NCBI GenBank assembly: GCA_030765065.1
Contig: CM060990.1
Span: forward strand, 668,390,118 to 668,454,117
Direction: 5' to 3'
Length of the DNA: 64,000 bases
Source: Deroplatys truncata
Lineage: Eukaryota; Arthropoda; Insecta; Mantodea; Mantidae
In this document: positions 42,773 to 54,164 of the stretch, in pieces
How positions within the stretch are numbered: position 1 is the first letter of the stretch
How the letters are laid out: each line of letters opens with the position of its first letter
Notes under the pieces: generated by a model
Told to the model about the DNA's origin: nothing
The model's database searches: none
The model's input: only the letters and a program-made list of their open reading frames with translations
Program-made: the position numbers and the translations under genes

Positions 42773-44099
42773 GGTTCGCGATTATGAGGTACCCGGTATA
42801 GCACAATGATTATCGTTGAATGCAGACATCCATCGCGGTAATGATGGCAATAATAATACGTAAATGCTTGCTGGGCAATTCCGAGTAACCTTAAAGCTGC
42901 AAACTCCGCCTCCCTCCGTCCACCCACACCCAGGACATCTTGGGTAGGTGCGGCATGTGTTATAAGGCAGTATGCCTTCAACATGCCGCTTACTACATAG
43001 GGATTCCAGGATCTCAGCCGCCACTGTTTCTGTAATGAGGCTTCAATTGGTCCCAAGGACCAGAATTCCTTACCAGGCCCCCAGCACGAGAAAAACTCAC
43101 ATATCGGTACTGGAAAATATATCCCGTGTCCCTTCACACCATAGGCAGCAGCGCTTCGTGGAATAACAACAACAATAAAATTCAGTAAGACCAAAACTAA
43201 TTTTAATTAAAACACAATTAGACAATCGGGCTAATACTCGGTTCAGATCGGCCTTAGAATTTTGGACCGTGCAGACCTCTATTGTAGATAACTTGAAGGC
43301 ATCTGCTTAAGAATTTCTAAATCTACAAGCCTGGTTGTAATAACATTGTCATCGTTTTTAGTAGTGTTGAAAGCAAGTTCTTGGATCATACGGCACCACA
43401 GGCGGTGACACTGGTTATACATAAAATGAAATGATAACTGCTAAAGGAAATTTGGGAACGAAATGTTCCAGGCCTAAGTTAGGGTACTCTCCGGCATTTA
43501 CCACGTGTGAAGATTGAGAAAAACCCGAAAAAAAGCTAAAACGGTCCAGGCGGTATTTGAACCATACACCTCCCGTTCACGAGGCTATGCCTTAAATTTG
43601 GCTGCTCGGTGTGTATGTATATGTGTAGGTTAGTCTAAAACAACACGCAAGATTATGAATGAAAACCCTATTTTTTCAGACGGACATAGTTTATAAAGCG
43701 TTTCAAAAGAATATTGAAAATGGGGTTGGGAATTGTCATTTCCTGTCATTCGCTTTCATTCACAGTTTGTTCAATATGAATAGTAGAGATTTTTCGGCCC
43801 TTTATTGCCAACATTGTAGATATTTAATGACTCCTAATTGAAAGGACTAGAAGAGGAGACTAAATATTTTAAAGTTAAGTTTATTGGAAGGGGTTTAGAT
43901 ATCATGTTTGCTTAATCAAATTTGCCTTTGAATAGTACTCTTTTTGGCATGTCTTTGATACATTGATACATGTGGACTTTTGAATCTGACAAAACTAAGC
44001 TACCCTACAACCTTCAAAAACTTCCGCTACTCTTATTTTTAACCTCTTATGTACAAATAAATACTCTTTGAACCATCTAGATAAAACTTTGTACACTTA
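42773..44099. other. No gene recognised
   Basis: Includes a 161-codon minus-strand frame (42709-43194) that starts inside unique sequence and runs into repeat D. I cannot support it as a gene. Confidence 0.4.
43541..43612 (-). repeat. tRNA-like sequence
   Basis: On the minus strand, GAGCAGCCAAATTTAAGGCATAGCC then GTATGGTTCAAATACCGCC (B box). Pseudo-tRNA or SINE head. Confidence 0.45.
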
Positions 44100-44101
44100 T
44101 A

Positions 44102-45563
44102 CAGTGCGTTCGTTATACTACCGGGCCGCGGATCCCGCGAATGCCTGCTCCGTGCGCTGTCTATTACGCTGAGAGGTTTACCATTCTAAAACTCCCCGTT
44201 CTTACGAGTGATAGTAACATGCACTATGAGTAATAACCTGATTATAAGTAGCGTTAAAGTGGTGTCCATCTGCATTTAGACATTCCTGGCAACTTCGGAT
44301 GAAATTTTAATTCACAAGCATAAGTTCTTCTTGCGTAATTTTCATAATTTCTGTTCTTATTTTATCCTCAAGTTCGTCTATGGTGTCGGGAATGATCATA
44401 TCAACTTTATTTCTTGGGGTTCTCCAAAAATAGAAGATGCAGACAGTAAGATCCGGGGAACGGGGAGGAGACATAATCCTTTAGAAATTATTCTGTGTTA
44501 AAAACTCGCTTTTGTCTTCCAAGGAGTTTTGAGCAGCATGGGCTGTGGCAGAATCTTGTTGGAAATATCCGTTTTCTCTCTTATTATCCGAAAACATTTT
44601 TAAAAAATGGTGCAAGAAAATCTCTGCGGTACCTATCGAAATTTACGATATCACTTATTATGCATTTTGCTGATACAGCACAACATAAAGCAATTTTTAT
44701 ACCATGCAACGGAAATTCATGACTCAAATGAGGACTATGTGCTCCAACACCTATTGTTTTGTGAGGCTACATGATCATTTAAACGAAACCATGCCTCATC
44801 TGAGAACATTACTAAACGTCAACAGTACCGTCGATGATATTTTGTAAAATTCAGTTACAGAAATTGACCCTTTTTTTGTCGTCACTAGGTTGAAATTCAT
44901 GAACTACGTCACTCTGTAGGGTTTCAATTTTAAAAGTTTAGTAGTTGTATGAACAGAGGTTTTTGAAGCACCCACTTGCTGTCCAACATGTCTTAGAGAC
45001 TTCTTTAGAGATTGTTCGAATGATGCACCGATTTCGTCAATTTTTTTCTTCCATTAGAACATGCCTTTTTCGCTTCTTAGGTTTAGCGTTTAGTGATCCT
45101 GTTGCCCTAAATTATTAACTGGAAATCTAACAGTTTTTCTGTCTGGAACTGGAATACCAGGAATTTGCTCCGAAAATTTTATACACACTTGTCTACATGA
45201 ATCGGTTTTTACGTATGCATCGTACATAAAAATTCTTTGTTTAAGCGTCAATTTTTCTGTAGGTATTTCAGTGGAGAAATAACAAGACAAAAACAGCAAC
45301 AATAATAAGAATACTCTTATAGTAATTCACACATAATACAGATGTCTTGAATAAACTTTCACCTTTGAGAAGCACAATGAAAAAAGCTCTAACTTTACAG
45401 CTCGAATTCAATGCAGGAATTGACGCAGTATAACACAGCTGATAAACACAGCCTTGAACGGGTTATTCACACTAGTGCTCTGCGGAAAAATATCAGGTCA
45501 CTACAGTGAAAGCGAACTACGCATATACGCGATCTGTGGCCCGGCTATAAGGTGAACGCATGG
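44102..45563 (-). mobile_element. Decayed DD41D-type transposon with TA target duplication
   Basis: Inverted ends CAGTGCGTTCG...CCGGGCCGCGGATC (left) and CCATGCGTTCACC...CCGGGCCACAGATC (right, reverse complement), flanked by TA at 44100-44101 and 45564-45565. Encodes a broken transposase on the minus strand. Different termini from the elements at 37873 and 46710, so it is a separate lineage. Confidence 0.8.
44240..45302 (-). pseudogene. DD41D-type transposase, multiply disrupted
   Basis: The minus strand from 45302 gives a leader then EKLTLKQRIFMYDAYVKTDS, CIKFSEQIPGIPVPDRKTV (N-terminal DUF4817-like domain). Near 44800 comes VMFSDEAWFRLNDHV and QNNRCWS, with the first catalytic Asp. Near 44450 comes PPRSPDLTVCIFYFW, where the family has P-C/L-D-F, so the last catalytic Asp appears replaced by Ile. 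At 44250-44300 come IRSCQECLNADGHHF and the terminal region. Several stops and frameshifts lie between. Inactive. Confidence 0.75.
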
Positions 45564-45565
45564 TA

Positions 45566-45959
45566 TTTAAGTTTCATTGTGAATGGCTCCTTACGGCGTA
45601 CGCTAAAATCTGCTATTGTTTGGTTTTAAGTGAAGGTGTTTCTTTCTTTCTTTTTTTTGCAGTTTTGTTTTGTTATAATGATTTGTCTCGCAGAAATTAA
45701 AAATAACTGGAAAGCACACATTGAAAGACTGTCTTCTACAAAATTTACAAAAGTAATATACACATACAAACCGCGGGGAGTAGGAGATATCAGATGAACC
45801 CGACGTAGATGACAAGATGACTTCCGAGTCGAAACAGGCCATAGGGCCTACCTTAAGGTGATGATGACTTGTCTCGCTCTTCTCAATTTCTTTACTATCT
45901 GTACCTATTTTATGTAGAGCATATATATATATATACATATATGTATATATATTATATAT
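45566..45959. other. No gene recognised; TA-rich tract
   Basis: Includes a polypyrimidine TTTCTTTCTTTCTTTTTTTTGC stretch (45637-45660) and a TA microsatellite at 45920-45960 next to the LINE tail. Confidence 0.5.
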
Positions 45960-46640
45960 ACGTTGTTGTTGTTCACCAATGACACTGGGGATTAATTGAT
46001 CTGCATCATTTTCCCTCTGGCTTTCCAATATAAAGTCTGTAAGTTATCACTTTTAAGGCCTTTGCATTTGACGAGATGCTGTTTGTTCAGGATGACATCT
46101 TCACAGAGAGTGTAGGTAGGCATCGTATCTTGTAGAGGTGTTCTGCGAGGCAATCGTGACCAGCTGCCATCCTAAATAAGGCCAATGAAGTTTTCCTTGG
46201 CATTTTTTGTATATCAACCCTATCTTTAATATTCTTATAATCTTTATCTTTTAATTTATGTTCTTCATCAAGTCTCAGCTGTCTTTTAAAATGTTGTTTA
46301 ATGTTATTTAATTGTTTATTTATTTCTATTTGTCCTACAGGTTTTTGTTTGTTGTATTGCAACTTTCTTTGCTAATTGATCCGCATGTTCATTGCCCAAA
46401 AGTCCGACGTGAGCTGGGATCCATTGTAGAGTGACATGATTTCTAGTTTCAACTGCTTTAATTAGGCTTCTTATTTCTTTAATATTTCTTGTTGTTTTAT
46501 TACTGTGATTTACTATCCCATCTATTGCTGATTTTGAGTCTGATAAGATGACTATTTTTTGTTTTATGTATGATCTACATTAAACGTTCTGTAATGCTGC
46601 TTTTATAGATGTTAATTCTCCATCATAGTGGTTTAATGTA
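45960..46640 (-). pseudogene. LINE 3' end: RNase H domain and C-terminal zinc-knuckle region
   Basis: The minus strand from about 46632 reads HYDGELTSIKAAL (catalytic Glu), a stop, IVILSDSKSAIDGI (catalytic Asp), TLQWIPAHVGLLGNEHADQL (His and last Asp). After a frameshift near 46355 comes a lysine-rich linker and SLALFRMAAGHDCLAEHLYKI. After another shift near 46120 come CEDVILNKQHLVKCKGLK and LYWKARGKM, the C-terminal C-x-x-C-type region. The element ends in repeated CAA (AACAACAACAACG) at about 45962, then a TA tract. This arrangement belongs to I/Jockey/R1-type LINEs with RNase H. The upstream reverse transcriptase is absent (5' truncation). Confidence 0.8.
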
Positions 46641-46709
46641 TTATATATCATATTTATAAATACAAATAAATATTATAAATAAAATATATATAAATATATA
46701 ATAATATAT

Positions 46710-48560
46710 GCAGGGTGAATCACCTAAAACTTGCACCGCAAATATTTCGGAAATGCAAAGTGCTTTTGATGTGCAGTTTTCACAGCATTGGTTGGTAGTC
46801 AGGGGCTCGTACCTTTAGCCTATAAATAGATTTTAATAATAGTGATAAAGTGTAATTTTGAGCAAACATACAATTTTTTAAATAGAACAATGCCTAGTTA
46901 CATCAACAGCATAAAGGTAGGGTAAATTAGAATGCCAATAGTCTTTGTTGCTGGATTCTAGAGCAAGTGGTTTACGAGAAATCGTATTTTGAAAAGTTTC
47001 CAACGCGACAGTAGTTTGTCCCATTCAACCTGCTTACGATGTCGTTGTGTTTGTTTGCATTGTTTTTTCTGTTCATTGAATGCACTGCAACTTTCTGGTC
47101 AGTTAATTTGTGACAGTTCAAGCAGTAAGCCGTGAGTGGAAGATGGGGTTTACTAATGCAGAAAAAGTCGACATGCTCATGGTGTATGGAGAGTGTAGCA
47201 AGAATGCAGTTCGTTCCTGTACGGTGTATGCGGAAACGTATCCCAATAAACGTCAACCATCTCGGCAATTATTTGTCAACCTCTTCAACTAATTACGTGA
47301 AAGCGGTACTGTAACACCTAGAAAACGTAACAGAAACAAACAAGTGACTGGAGAAGTGGCAGAAATTAATGTTTTGGCTGCCGTTGCAGTAGATCCGCAA
47401 ATTAATTCCTGCACAATCGCACGTGGAAGTGGCATAAGTCAGGCAAGTGTACTGCGCATTCTCCATCGATATAGGTTCCATTCCTATCACATCTCTCTCC
47501 ATCAAGAGCTGCATGGAAACGATTTTGAGAATCGTGTTAACTTTTATACATGAGCATTAAGACATGATACTCCAGATTCATCATGTATCTTGTTTAGTCA
47601 TGAGGCAACGTCTACTAATCATGGCCAGGTAAACCGCAGAAACATGCACTATTGGCCTGTTGACAACGTCAACGTCCATGGAGTTTAAACATGTGGTGTA
47701 GGACACTGAACCATCAGCTCATAGGCCCTTTGTTCATAGAAGGAACAATGAACTCGCACAAGTATCGCAGCCTCCTGACAGACCGTCTGCCACAGATGCT
47801 AGAAACGTTCTTTGCAGACTGGGAGGAACCTGTGGTACCAACATGATGGCTGTCCAGCCCATAGTGCACGAAGTACTACAGCTTGTCTTAATGGATTGTT
47901 TCCAAATCGTTGGATTGTAGGAATAGGACCTGTACCTTGTCCGGCCCGTTCACCGGATCTGACCCCTTTAGACTTTTTTCTGTGGGTAAGGCTGAAAGAC
48001 ACTGTCTACAAGGATGCAACTACTACACCAGACGATATGAAACGACGTATTACTACTGGCTGCTCTGAAATTTCCGCTGAAATGCTAGAACGGTGCAGCA
48101 GTCTTTCCATAGCAGACTGGAAGCGTGTACTGAAGCTGCCGGTGGTCATTTTGAACACAACCTTTGAAGGGCTATGTTCTCTTTACTTGTAAGAATCCAC
48201 AGAAGTATTGTAATTTCCTTTTGCTTTCTTTAGTTTATACTACCACAGGTTGTACAAGTGTCGGTGCGTAAAAGTTTCAAAATAAGATTTCTCGTAATGT
48301 ACTTGCAATAGAATATTGTAACAAACGCCACTGATATTCTAAGATACCCTACCTTTATTATGTTGATGTAACTAGGCATTGTTCCATTTAGAAAAATTGT
48401 ATGTTGCTCACAAAATACATTTTCTCAGTATTATTAAGATCTGCTTTGTAGGCTAAATGTACGAGCCCCTGACTACCAATCAATGCTTTGAAAACTGCAC
48501 ATCAATAGCACTTTCCATTTCCGAAATATTTGCGGTGCAAGTTTTAGGTGATTCATCCTG
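46710..48560 (+). mobile_element. DD41D-type transposon with about 290-bp terminal inverted repeats
   Basis: The left repeat (46710 to about 47002) begins CAGGGTGAATCACCTAAAAC. The right repeat (about 48270-48560), reverse-complemented, begins CAGGATGAATCACCTAAAAC, and both continue in parallel through GGTAGTCAGGGGCTCGTAC and CCTAGTTACATCAACA to ACGAGAAATC. Flanks are AT-rich with TA on each side. Contains a broken transposase. The repeats are unusually long for a Tc1/mariner relative, where 20-30 bp is usual. Confidence 0.9.
47143..48192 (+). pseudogene. DD41D-type transposase with first catalytic Asp replaced by His
   Basis: Starts at ATG 47143 with GFTNAEKVDMLMVYGECSKN and YPNKRQPSRQLF (DUF4817-like domain). 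TAA at 47290 interrupts it, but the same frame continues RESGTVTPRKRN, QINSCTIARGSGISQASV (HTH) to TGA at 47551. It then continues CILFSHEATSTNHG, where FTDE/FSDE is expected, so His replaces Asp. It shifts frame near 47690 to QLIGPLFIEGTMNSHKY and LPQMLETFF, returns near 47825 to WYQHDGCPAHSA (second Asp), and ends ARSPDLTPLDFFLW (third Asp). I count 41 residues between the second and third Asp, hence DD41D. Stop at 48190. Two stops, two frameshifts and one lost catalytic residue make it inactive. Confidence 0.85.
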
Positions 48561-48634
48561 TATACAATGAATAATATATAGTATATATAATAAATAAATA
48601 TATATTAATATTATACATTATACCATATATTTTA

Positions 48635-48990
48635 CGTTTCTTGCATACGTAAGTGCAAAAGAAGTCACTGATTTTCAAAGAGGTACTGCAGGTACGAGGC
48701 AAAATTTCACTGAGGCAGTGCTTGTTCTCTGCATGTGTTTACTTCGTGGCTTCATACTACTAAACGTCTCGTGGTCGCCTGCTTACAGTTCGATCTAGGC
48801 CATTCATGCAAACAGGTAACATGTTCACGAACAACGAATATATGGATATGGTTATGATTAGGCTGAGAAATTCTGAAGCAGTTGTTCTCAAGTTATTTAC
48901 ACACAGACCATTATAACCAACGCAAAGAATGTAAACAGCAGTGGCCACGAGACAGTGATAGGTAGATAAACAAGGTGAGGCGAGTGCTGC
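48635..48990 (+). pseudogene. Repeat E fragment with N-terminal transposase codons
   Basis: Aligns with 38866-39110 (TGCAGGTA..GAGGC, ACTGAGG(C/T)AGTGCT, CTGCTTACAGTTCGATC). Near 48826 the codons MFTNNEYMDMVMIRL-NSEAV match the DUF4817-like start (FTNNEY-x-DM) of DD41D-type transposases, then degenerate. Confidence 0.55.
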
Positions 48991-49279
48991 CTGGGAACAG
49001 TCGTAAATACAATAGTATTGCTATCGACTAAAGATACCGCCTCATGTTTACATATTTCCCATGAGCTTATGCAATAAACATACTATTGATGACATGTGTA
49101 TAATATACAGACCTACGTATACAATATTTGTTTTATAATGAACTATATTTCAAATATGTACAAATTAACATAAGTACCTTCCTAATATGCAACGTATTTA
49201 CTAATTAATATGCATACTGCATATTTTCAACAGTAAAGCTCGTTATGTTATTGATACAATCCTCCGTAAGAGGTAATGT
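48991..49279. other. No gene recognised
   Basis: AT-rich unique sequence. Confidence 0.5.
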
Positions 49280-49282
49280 TTA

Positions 49283-49545
49283 TTCGTAGTTGCTATCGTG
49301 CATGTACCCACTGCAGTGAACCACCATGTACGTGTTAAAGTTACTGAAAGTAAATATTTTGCAATTTGCAGCAAGATATTCTTTATATTGTGAAAAACTG
49401 TGCTCTATTTCGCAAGACGTGATAGCTGCAAACCGATAATATTTGACGTCAAATTCAGCACTTTCTTTTGTGTTTTCCTCTTTGAGTAACTGATCTCGGA
49501 TACGACAAATTTTAGAGCTTTGGGCATCTCTATTCTGGATAACTA
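49283..49545 (-). pseudogene. C-terminal fragment of a hAT-type transposase
   Basis: The minus-strand frame contains KYYRFAAITSCEIEHSFSQYK followed by CKIFTFSNFNTYMVVHC. This is the hAT dimerisation pattern (APITSCDVERSFS-x-YK, F-x-x-ENLKxYLVVHCN) found in insect hAT/CGGBP-like families. The preceding part of the family, of the kind preserved at 59193-59558, is not visible here. No terminal repeats found around it. Open reading frame 49600-49280, but clearly only a fragment. Confidence 0.7.
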
Positions 49546-49600
49546 TAAACGCGTGATGGGTCTGATAATGACGTTCAATAAATGAAATACTTCCAAACAA

Positions 49601-50281
49601 TTCTGGAGAGATTATAGTTTTACCTCATTTATTGGCGAAGCCTCAATTCCTATAGGTTGCTTATTATTTCAACGATTTAATGGTAACTTATGGCGTAATA
49701 AATAGCCGCATCCTTCCATGTTCCCTACCGTATTAACACAGGCTGAAGTGGTAATCGAATTCCTGGTTCCATTTGCTTAAATGTTTTGACTCCAGGTGGT
49801 GCCACGAATGTGTCCACATCACGAAAACGCTCGAATTTGTTCACTAACTATGCAGACTAGGCGCAAGGCGTTTACGTAAACAATCTTTGGAAATGATTTC
49901 TGAATTTCCTTGCCTGCATTTTTTTTTTCATATAAGGAGCGACGTCTTTATGAATAGTAATGCATTTCCTTGTTTAATCTCATTAGGCCATAGAAACGTT
50001 AAGAATCATTGAATACATTAACAATAGTCGAGGCATTTACTGTGTCTGGTTCCTTAGTTGTTAACAGATATTTTTCTCCACTCTACCGGGTAAGAATACT
50101 CCTACAGCAAGATTTGTTATTGATCTCTTGGCACTATCTTACGTTACATCAGTTGACAAGCAAGTTGGATTATCGGCCACAGTATCTCTTATACAATCAA
50201 GTACTTTTCCATAGGCATCTTTTGAATACTGCTTCCGTATATTCGCTGTATTTGGTACGAATCTTTCCATGTACTTTTCCA
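49601..50281. other. No gene recognised
   Basis: Unassigned sequence upstream of LTR A7. Confidence 0.5.
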
Positions 50282-51211
50282 CGAGACAGTTTTATTAACA
50301 CTTAAATGATTTCAGTCAAATTATATAATATGTAAATTCAATAACAGCCCGCCTTGAAGCAATATGTGTATGTAATAATTTGTAAAATGTATGTAACAGT
50401 CATTGCATATGCTTATATTATTGTATCCATGTGTAATAATGTTATGTGAATGCATTACGTAATTTAATAATGTAGGAGCTGTGAGAATAATAACTTAAAA
50501 GTTGCTAACAATGATGTAACAATGAGTCAATAATGAATAAGAAAGTTTAACAGTACTACTTGTAATTCTTGGAGTAACAATAATATAATTTTAGTGACAG
50601 TTTATAAAATAGCCAATCAACAACCAGAAAAAAGCTTTAGTGAAATGAAGGTATTCTATTGGAGTAGGATTAGCCAATCAGAGACTTGAAATAAATCAAT
50701 TTACAAAGTTTAGGCTCTTGAAATCAGTTCAGTTGCCTGCAAACAGTGTTCCTAATTAGACGCAAAAAGTGTCCTCGAGGGATTTAATACGTATTCGTGT
50801 GGGACCGACATAGTTTTACGTGTTAAAAGTGTAATTAATTAATAAAAAGAATCTCACAGCTCTCTATATCAGTGAAGTGTTATTTAAATCATATCAAGTA
50901 CTAATAAAAGGAGTGAAGTAAAATTATAATCTTTGTAAGCCTACATTCTTGTTGCACCACAACCCTGCTGAGAGAAACGTGTCTCTAACAAATACTGACG
51001 CAGCCGAGCCAAACATAAATATATAATATTTAAAGAAACAGTCAAATTACAAAGTTAATATTTTTAAACTTGGGGCAAAGGCCACCTGAAAGTACATTTT
51101 GGGGCGAAGGCTACCGGAAAGCGGGTACCATACGTGCGGTTGCAACCAACTTCAAGTACGGCTCCCCAACAGTTGAAATATAATACAACTCCTTCAATAC
51201 AAACTACTTCA
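50282..51211 (+). mobile_element. LTR, family A (copy A7), best-preserved with primer-binding site
   Basis: Start CGAGACAGTTTTATTAACAC (TG mutated to CG) and end AAACTACTTCA. Contains CCAATCAACAACCAG and TTAGCCAATCAGAGAC (two CCAAT boxes), TTAATAAAAGGAGTGAAG and two 28-bp GGGGC modules. The best primer-binding site of the set follows. The next LTR (A8) lies 480 bp downstream in the same orientation, so A7-A8 may be one short element. Confidence 0.85.
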
Positions 51212-51214
51212 AAT

Positions 51215-51233
51215 TGGCGCCCATACGTGGGGC
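51215..51233 (+). promoter_or_regulatory. tRNA-Lys primer-binding site after LTR A7
   Basis: TGGCGCCCATACGTGGGGC, three bases (AAT) after the LTR end, is complementary to the insect tRNA-Lys 3' end except at one or two positions. The leader CAAACAACGTAAAGACAATAC follows. Confidence 0.8.
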
Positions 51234-51691
51234 AAACAACGTAAAGACAATACACCTTCTTCATCCATGAAACCTTTAAATCACAGATTGTGTAATTTGT
51301 TAAATGAGCTATTAGCATGTGGCATAAATCTGCAAAAACTCAAGATTGTGTGCTTGGATATGAGATAGAGTGCAGAATTCCATCTGGTTCATTTGAACAC
51401 ACCAAATGCATTTGCTGGCAATGCTTTTACTACGGCAATATTGTTGAATTTTAAAGCGTTTGTTCCCTGTTATTTCTGAATGACGCACTTTGCATTCTGT
51501 CATTTCACCATTAACACTGAAATACTGAGAACCAAACTCCTGATTTACCACGTACCTTTTAATATGGCTAGAGAAGATATACAAAAGACCTTCACTAAGA
51601 TTTCAGTACAACTTTCAACTTCTAATGTGAGCAGAGACTATATTAGGATTTGGGGAGGTTGAAACCTCTGACGTCAGTGTAAAGTTAAGTT
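51234..51691 (+). other. Short internal region between LTRs A7 and A8
   Basis: About 460 bp with the family leader at its start and a purine-rich AGGATTTGGGGAGGTTGAAA (about 51646-51665) some 30 bp upstream of A8, a candidate polypurine tract. No gag/pol. If the two LTRs are a pair, this is a non-autonomous element of about 2.3 kb. Confidence 0.45.
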
Positions 51692-52565
51692 TGAGGCAGT
51701 ATTTTTAACACTTAAACGTTAAGTCTAATTATATAATATATAATTCAATAACAGCCCGCCTTAAAGCAATATGTATATGTAACTGTATATAAAAAGTGTA
51801 TATTACAGTCATTGTAAATGCTTATATTATTGTATCCATGCATAATGATGTTATATAAATGTATTACGTAATTTAATAATGTAGGAGCTGGGAGAATAAT
51901 AGTTTAAAAGTTGCTAACAATGAGGTAACCTTGAGGCAATAATGAATTTGAAAGTTTAAATGCTACTAATTATTATTGGAGCAACAATAATGTCAATTTT
52001 GTGACAGTTTATAAAATAGCCAATCAACAACCAGAAAAAGCTTTAGTTAAATGAAGGTATTCTATTGGAATAGGATTAGCCGATCTGAAACTGAAAAGGA
52101 GAAAATGTTACAAATTTGGAGTTCAGTTGCCTGCAGACAGTGTTTGTAACCGGATGCGAGACACGTCCTCGAGAAGTATAATACGTATTCATGTGAGACA
52201 AAAGTAGTTTACGTGTTAAAAAGTACATGTAATTAATAAAAGAATCTCACAGCTCTCTATATCAGTGAAGTGTTATTTAAATCGTATCAAGTATTAATAA
52301 AAGGAGTGAAGTAAAATTATAATGTGTGTAAGCCTACATCCTTGTCACATCACACCCCTGCCAAGAGAAACGTGTCTCTAACAATAATACTGACGCAGCC
52401 GAGGCAAACATAAATATATGATATTTAAAGAAACAGTCACATTACAAAGTTAATATTTTTTTTTAAACTTGGGGCGAAGGCTACCAGAAACTGTTTACCA
52501 AACGTGCGGTTGCAACAAATTTGAAGTTCGGTTCCGCAACAGTTGAAATATAGTACAACTAGTTC
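51692..52565 (+). mobile_element. LTR, family A (copy A8)
   Basis: TGAGGCAGTATTTTTAACAC start, one 28-bp GGGGC module, and an end near ATATAGTACAACTAGTTCA. It lacks the primer-binding site downstream, as expected for a 3' LTR. The mid-part has a small rearrangement near 52095-52120. Confidence 0.8.
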
Positions 52566-52689
52566 AACCTAATTTCCGTTCATTCTGCTTTAGTGCTTGC
52601 AAATTCCTCAGTCTAATTATGATCAATGGCAATCGCGTACCTGTTTGCAGAAGGATCTTAAAGATAACAAACCAAAATCGATTTTCGCC

Positions 52690-53335
52690 AGGCAGGTTTT
52701 TATAGGAGATGAATGTTACTCCAATGCAAACAATCTCCATTATTGGACTTCTGAGACTCTTCCCTGATTATGAGACCACGCAGGGGGTGTTAAGGTGTGG
52801 CACAGTAATTGGAAAGACATCATTGGGCCAGTTTATTTGGCTCCTAGGCATATTGGGCAGCTTTATTTGCAATTCCTCTAAAATGGGCTGATATTGAGAA
52901 CCTTCTAGAAGACGTCCCACTTTATTTAGCTCTAAATCACTGGTATCAGGACAACCGAACACCATCCGATTATTCTAGAGGGGTTAAAGAAAATCTCAAC
53001 AATGTGTAACCCGGACGGTGGATAGGTCGTGGTATGCAGTTGCATTCGGTGGCCAACGATATCAAACCCTCAACTTTTTCTTATGGGGATATGTCAATCA
53101 GAGTTTACGAAACGGAATGAGAAAATCCATAAGATTTAAAATAGAGGATAAGACAGGCCTGTGCTTCAATATCAGAAGAAATGTTAGTACGTGTCCATGT
53201 TGATATGAGAGGTACTTACATCGATGCATCCACCAAGGCGGACATCCATTTGAACATGTTTGTTATGAATGATGCACTAATAGAATATCGTTTAATTCCA
53301 GCGTAGCTTTACAGGAGCATACATATAAGGGTCAT
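52690..53335 (+). pseudogene. Repeat E: heavily decayed DD41D-type transposase
   Basis: The frame around 52707 gives GDECYSNANNLHYWTSE (first catalytic Asp region) and HSNWKDIIGPVYLAP. After a shift near 52870 comes ENLLEDVPLYLAL and HWYQDNRTPSDYS (second Asp region). Near 53025 is RWIGRG in another frame. Near 53070 is LNFFLWGYVNQSL, where LDFFLWG is expected, so the third Asp is Asn. The end CIHQGGHPFEHV closes the family signature. Several stops and shifts. Cut on the left by LTR A8 or by old truncation. Confidence 0.75.
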
Positions 53336-53337
53336 TC

Positions 53338-54142
53338 AAATGAAACCCGGTCACTTGTGCAAAGTAACGGTAACAATTTTATTAACACAAAAATAGTCGA
53401 CAAAACTGTTGTCACATTTATCCCATTGCGACACTAGCTGGTCGATTCCATCTTTGAAGAAGCTGTCGGATCCAGGCCTGGACCCATTCACACACTTCGT
53501 CGTCCGTTGTGAATCGATGTCCGCGAATAGCTCGTTTTAGAGGTCCATAAACATGAAAGTCACACGGTGAAAGATCTGGACTGTACTGTGGATGTTCCAG
53601 CGTTTCCCATCGAAACTGCTGCAATGTCGTCTTCACCGCATTGGCAGTGTGTGGGCGGGCATTATCATGCAGGAGAATAACGCCATTGGACAACATGCCT
53701 AGGCTTTTCGACTTGATGGCTCGTCTAAGGCTCTGTAAAGTGGCTTGATAACGCTGGGCATTGATGGTGGTTCCCCGTTTCAGGAACTCGACAAGCAGTG
53801 GGCCCTTGTGGTCAAAAAAGAAGGACATCATGACCTTACCAGAACTGGTGTGCACGGCGTTTGATTTCTTTGGAGGTGGTGAAGTCGCATGCTTCCACTG
53901 CTTGCTCTGACTCACTCCTCGTTGTTCCTGCTTACTCGCCTTCATGTTCAGTAGTGGACGATAACTTGTGTGACCACCTTCTGTTCGGCGTGAAACCACA
54001 CTGTCACTATGCAACGTTAAACGTTGCACACGCTATAGTCGCTCTACCAATAGATGGTGCCACCATACACGCAGTTATATGGTGCCACCTTACGTGTAGT
54101 GCAAAGTTAGACGCACTGACCAGGTTTCATTTGAATGCCCCT
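53338..54142 (-). mobile_element. Short mariner element with TA target duplication
   Basis: Inverted ends AGGGTCATTCAAATGAAACC (left) and AGGGGCATTCAAATGAAACC (right, reverse complement), flanked by TA at 53336-53337 and 54143-54144, the right one within a (TA)n run. At 805 bp it is about two thirds of a full mariner. Inserted in repeat E; the E copy at 39290-39320 shows the same region without it. Confidence 0.9.
53418..54029 (-). pseudogene. Mariner DD34D transposase, N-terminally deleted
   Basis: One open frame of 203 codons. It contains SKQWKHATSPPPKK and SGKVMMSFFFDHKGPLLVEFL (RNase H-like core), then LLHDNARPHTA (second catalytic Asp), YSPDLSPCDFHVYGPLKRAI (third Asp, 34 residues later), and ends WIRQLLQRWNR. 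A normal mariner transposase has about 345 residues. The two HTH domains and the GDETW/GDESW motif with the first Asp are missing, and the first 35 residues do not align. It cannot be a complete enzyme, although the frame is otherwise clean, suggesting a fairly young insertion. Confidence 0.85.
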
Positions 54143-54164
54143 TATATATATATATATATATATA

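Noticed and set aside
42709..43194. 161-codon frame on the minus strand
   Set aside because: Its end runs into repeat D sequence, and there is no recognisable domain or conserved start context.
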